Assembly: GCA_023390175.1 (NCBI GenBank)
Contig: JAEWDK010000020.1
Location: forward strand, 1-64,000
DNA from: Bacillota bacterium
GTDB lineage: Bacteria > Bacillota > Clostridia > Oscillospirales > Acutalibacteraceae
Reading direction: 5' to 3'
Length of the DNA stretch: 64,000 bases
Shown here piece after piece: positions 61,097 through 64,000 of this stretch. The notes below the pieces were generated by a model. It was not told the origin of the DNA and searched no databases. It worked only from the letters and a program-made list of their open reading frames with translations. The stretch's first letter is position 1; each line of letters opens with the position of its first letter. The position numbers and the translations under genes were made by a program.

Positions 61097-62167
61097 ATGG
61101 AAAAAATCGAGCCAATTCCCGGCCGGAATGCCGTTTTAAAAGAGAATTACTTAGATGTAGCAAAGGCAATCGCATTATTTTTAGTTGTACTGGGGCATTT
61201 AGTAGTATTCCGCGGTACTGTTTACACATGGATATTCAGCTTTCATATGATGTTGTTCTTCTTTATTTCGGGCTATCAATTTAATGCCAAAAAATATGCG
61301 GACTATGGTTTTGCAAAATATTTTGACAAAAAAGTTAAAAGCTTAATCATACCTTTTGCAATTGCTACGGTAATCGGTCTGGCTATCAGCTTAATCATAC
61401 CGGATTGGCGCCGTACAATAAAAGATGTAACTTATTCTTTGTTATATCTGGCACAGCCAGGAAGTTTACATGTGGGGCAAATTTGGTTCTTAGTGGGTCT
61501 GTTTTGGACTGAAATTTTCTTTTTTTATCTTTATAAAAAGATTTTCAGCAAAGTAAGCGTTGCAGCTGTAATTTTTATTACAATCCTGATTTCCGTTATA
61601 GGATTTCATATGAATACGGTTACTTTCTTACATTACTCAAGACTGCCGTGGAAATTGGATTCGACGGTTACTTCATTAGTGTTTTATACTGCAGGCTTTT
61701 ATATGAAGGAAGCCGGGATAATCAACAAACTATTTAAGCATAAAATCATTTCTGCCGTGCTGATGATTTCTTCCGGAATTTTTGGGTTTTATGTTGCAAA
61801 ATATAAGAACGGTTACGTGAACATATGCGACGTCCAATATAGTAATTATTTTTATTTCTACATAGCGGCGTTTTGTGGAATTGCTTTTATTTTACTGTTA
61901 TCAAAATTTTTGAGCGAAATCAAAATATTGCAGTACTATGGTGGGAATACATTGTGGATGTTTGCACTTCATTCCCTTTTCCTGTCTTTATTTATATACC
62001 TTCTAACCGTAATAACGCAAAAACAGTATGTCCGCTCATACAATATACCGTTTACATATTGTTTCATTATCGCAATTCTCGTTTATTTGGTTTTGGGATT
62101 AATTCCGCCTGTTATTAAGTTTTGCAAAGCAAAGTTTGTTCGAAAATCCCCATCATTACAGAACTGA
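61097..62167 (+). CDS. Membrane acyltransferase (Acyl_transf_3 family)
   Basis: This 356-residue protein has about ten TM helices and the Acyl_transf_3 start (ENYLDVAKAIALFLVVLGHL) with the catalytic-type histidine in LGHL. A second conserved segment is FSFHMMLFFFISGYQFNAKK. Such enzymes move acetyl or succinyl groups from CoA onto cell-surface sugars. I chose ATG 61097; a weak AGGTTGTGAT site lies upstream. Its AT-richer composition than the flanks hints at transfer. Target glycan unknown. Confidence 0.88.
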   Translation: MEKIEPIPGRNAVLKENYLDVAKAIALFLVVLGHLVVFRGTVYTWIFSFHMMLFFFISGYQFNAKKYADYGFAKYFDKKVKSLIIPFAIATVIGLAISLIIPDWRRTIKDVTYSLLYLAQPGSLHVGQIWFLVGLFWTEIFFFYLYKKIFSKVSVAAVIFITILISVIGFHMNTVTFLHYSRLPWKLDSTVTSLVFYTAGFYMKEAGIINKLFKHKIISAVLMISSGIFGFYVAKYKNGYVNICDVQYSNYFYFYIAAFCGIAFILLLSKFLSEIKILQYYGGNTLWMFALHSLFLSLFIYLLTVITQKQYVRSYNIPFTYCFIIAILVYLVLGLIPPVIKFCKAKFVRKSPSLQN

Positions 62168-62304
62168 AGCAACGAACAATGACCCTCCGGCCGCAAAAGC
62201 TGAGAGGGTCATTCCTATATGTTCATGTAGAAATTCAAGCATATTAAACACGGAACACAGGCTGTGGCAGGGCAGCACAGATCTTTATTCTAAATCACGG
62301 TTTA

Positions 62305-63162
62305 TTAAAAATTCCGTCCCAAAACAGCGTCCTTTACCTGGCTGCGCTGCGGCGGATACGGGGTTTGATCGCCATACCCGATATCGATATAAGTGACAAT
62401 CTTAATGTAATCCGGCAGCTTAAAGTGTTCCCTTAAACGGTTGACCATAGTGTCGTCAAAGGTCAGCCAAACGCCCTCAAGGCCCAGCGCATGGGTTGCA
62501 AGAGCAATGTTCTGTGCCGCTGCGCCCACGTCTAACAGACGATTATGCAGAGGCATGAATTGGTTTGCCAGATATACCCGCTCATCCTGCAGAACTACAA
62601 GATGTACCGGGCCGCCGGGGACATCGCTTCCCACAAAAAGACCGGGCTCTTTGTTTTCACGTATTACCAAATAACGGATAGACTGCAGGTTGCAGGAATG
62701 AGCAGCCCACAAACCGGCTTCCAGAATCTGATCAATTAATTCATCCGGCACTTCCTGTGCTGTAAACTCACGAACAGAGCGGCGCTCTTTCAGCACTTGA
62801 AAAAAGCCGTTTGCTCCTTCAGCGCTCAGCGGGTGCGGGGCGAACTCGGAAAGGTCCACCTCTTCCCCCTTTGCAAGCCTGTCGGCAAATGAAACAATTT
62901 TTGATGCATAAACATAATCCGGAAGTTCCGTTGAAAGGCCACGCTTCACCCATACCGCCATCAGCCGTTTTGTATAGTCCGCCTGAGTGGCGCTCAACTT
63001 CTTGTGGCGGTATGCGGTGGAATAGGTTTGGATTTCCAAAGTATGATGAATCCGTTCCCTGAACCGGGCACGAAATTCCACTTCATTCATTGCAAGAAAA
63101 TCTTCGTCCGTCAAAGCCTGCTGCTTTTTATATAATTCTGATTTTTCAGGTGATAACGCCAT
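62305..63162 (-). CDS. Nitroreductase-family flavoprotein
   Basis: This 285-residue FMN enzyme has a helical N-terminal extension (about 115 residues) before the nitroreductase core, which begins ERRSVREFTAQEVPDELIDQ and continues AGLWAAHSCNLQSIRYLVIR and NIALATHALGLEGVWLTF. The core should bind FMN at a dimer interface and reduce nitroaromatics or similar substrates with NAD(P)H. The N-terminal part is unusual in length and unassigned. A TATACCTCC-complement (GGAGG) precedes the ATG. It is upstream-adjacent to an SDR gene in the same direction. Confidence 0.88.
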   Translation of the reverse strand: MALSPEKSELYKKQQALTDEDFLAMNEVEFRARFRERIHHTLEIQTYSTAYRHKKLSATQADYTKRLMAVWVKRGLSTELPDYVYASKIVSFADRLAKGEEVDLSEFAPHPLSAEGANGFFQVLKERRSVREFTAQEVPDELIDQILEAGLWAAHSCNLQSIRYLVIRENKEPGLFVGSDVPGGPVHLVVLQDERVYLANQFMPLHNRLLDVGAAAQNIALATHALGLEGVWLTFDDTMVNRLREHFKLPDYIKIVTYIDIGYGDQTPYPPQRSQVKDAVLGRNF

Positions 63163-63303
63163 TTTTATACCTCCAAAACATAATGTGTATGAATCACTTC
63201 GCCGGAATCAGTCGAAACGGAAACCGCGTTCATTCCTGCATATGACAGGCTGAGCCTTCCGTTAAAACAGGCATAATAAAGCTTTCGGCTTTAAATTTAT
63301 TTG

Positions 63304-63999
63304 TCAGTAGGTGTCCCCAAGCATTGGGCGGACATTGATTTCCTCCACAACCGCCTGCGGGCTGAGCGTGAGCAGGGCGGATACCAGCTTTGCAATGTCG
63401 GAAGCTTCCAGCAGCCGATCTTTTGCGGTATGATCGTCCGGAACCCGCTTCTGCGTGAACGTTCCGCCAGGATTCAGCAGGGTCACCCCAACGCCCAGCG
63501 TTTTCAGTTCATCCCGCAGGCTGTACGCGTAAGAGCGCAGCGCCCATTTGGAAATTCCGTACAGGGAGCCGCCGTCGTGCCGTATGGCTGCGGTCGAACC
63601 AATCAAAATGATGCGTGGATAAGCGCCGGCCTGAACGGAAGGAAGGAACCCCTGAACCAGCTGATAATCTGCAAGTAAATTTGTTTCCAGCAACTTTCTC
63701 AGTTCGTCAACGGGCGGATGCACCACCGACCGCCCCTGCGGCCCGAACGCGGCGGCATTCAGCACAATCACGTCCGGGGAAAAGCCTTTTTGTGACGCGG
63801 CATTGATGACTGCCTGAATTTGCGAAGGCTCGGATAAATCTGCGGCAAAGCCGTTCGCCCGTTCCGGGTAATCTTCCAATACTTTTTTAAGCCGGTCTTC
63901 CTTCCGGGCAATCAAGAAGAGTTCATGCCCGTTTGCGTGAAGCTCCTTCGCAACAGCAAGACCAATCCCCTGGCTGCCGCCTGTAATAAGTACTTTCAT
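63304..63999 (-). CDS. SDR-family oxidoreductase
   Basis: This 231-residue Rossmann-fold enzyme has the cofactor motif LITGGSQGIGLAVAKEL at its start, the structural VIVLNAAAFGP, and the catalytic tetrad region IILIGSTAA...YGISKWALRSYAY (Ser, Tyr, Lys). It oxidises or reduces a hydroxyl/keto group with NAD(P); preference is unclear, though an Arg-Lys pair after the second strand (IARKEDRLKK) favours NADP. The start codon sits one base before the window edge, so its binding site cannot be seen. The reading frame is complete. Confidence 0.9.
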   Translation of the reverse strand: MKVLITGGSQGIGLAVAKELHANGHELFLIARKEDRLKKVLEDYPERANGFAADLSEPSQIQAVINAASQKGFSPDVIVLNAAAFGPQGRSVVHPPVDELRKLLETNLLADYQLVQGFLPSVQAGAYPRIILIGSTAAIRHDGGSLYGISKWALRSYAYSLRDELKTLGVGVTLLNPGGTFTQKRVPDDHTAKDRLLEASDIAKLVSALLTLSPQAVVEEINVRPMLGDTY

Positions 64000-64000
64000 T

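Overview
The window looks like a chromosomal segment of an anaerobic, endospore-forming Firmicute of class Clostridia, probably close to the Oscillospiraceae/Ruminococcaceae (inference from gene content and style, not from a marker-gene search). Support: an alpha/beta small acid-soluble spore protein, a PdaB-like deacetylase, a BofC-like protein, a CD1247-type acidic zinc protein, strong AGGAGG-type ribosome binding sites, and sigma-A promoters with 17 bp spacers. I saw no rRNA, prophage module, plasmid origin or CRISPR array.

Layout. 0-3.5 kb: a cation P-type ATPase read leftward behind two tandem yybP-ykoY (Mn2+) riboswitches, followed by a small MITE-like element. 3.6-6 kb: a lipoprotein, a divergent pair of paralogous small proteins and an HxlR regulator. 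6.1-8.9 kb: an alkylation-damage operon (adaA, DUF1848, ogt, alkD-like). 9-10.4 kb: VOC and PHP proteins. 10.7-13.5 kb: an ArsR-type repressor and heavy-metal P-type ATPase with two matching operator-like palindromes. 13.6-16.8 kb: a NahK-like sugar kinase, a nucleotidyltransferase and an AraC regulator. 17-21 kb: a decayed zone with an IS3 orfA fragment, broken genes and tRNA-like relics, plus a 47-residue Pro/Cys-rich gene behind a possible sigma-K promoter. 21.2-31.3 kb: a ribose-class ABC importer with a GH51 arabinofuranosidase, divergent from a YesN/YesM-type two-component system. 31.4-37.05 kb: an accessory island next to tRNA-Pro, in which orphan genes alternate with copies of a ~70 bp repeat sharing sequence with the tRNA 3' end.

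37.2-64 kb is mostly core genome: lysC-thrB-hom, PBP1A, spore genes, tdk, a CapD-type nucleotide-sugar dehydratase, a SsuABC-type importer with a Crp/Fnr regulator, efp, aroQ, yqeG, rpsU, tRNA-Trp, a DUF2500 gene, a MacB-type ABC module around a CARDB-like surface protein, tRNA-Asp/tRNA-Thr, an acyltransferase, a nitroreductase and an SDR oxidoreductase.

The best candidate for something undescribed is the tRNA-Pro island, where each leftward orphan gene ends 8-30 bp from one ~70 bp repeat and three copies keep the tRNA-like outer edge. Next are the DUF1848 protein inside the alkylation-repair operon and the tandem Mn2+ riboswitches. Three short genes (rpsU, the Pro/Cys-rich gene and a 57-residue gene at 60.7 kb) were found by reading the sequence directly.
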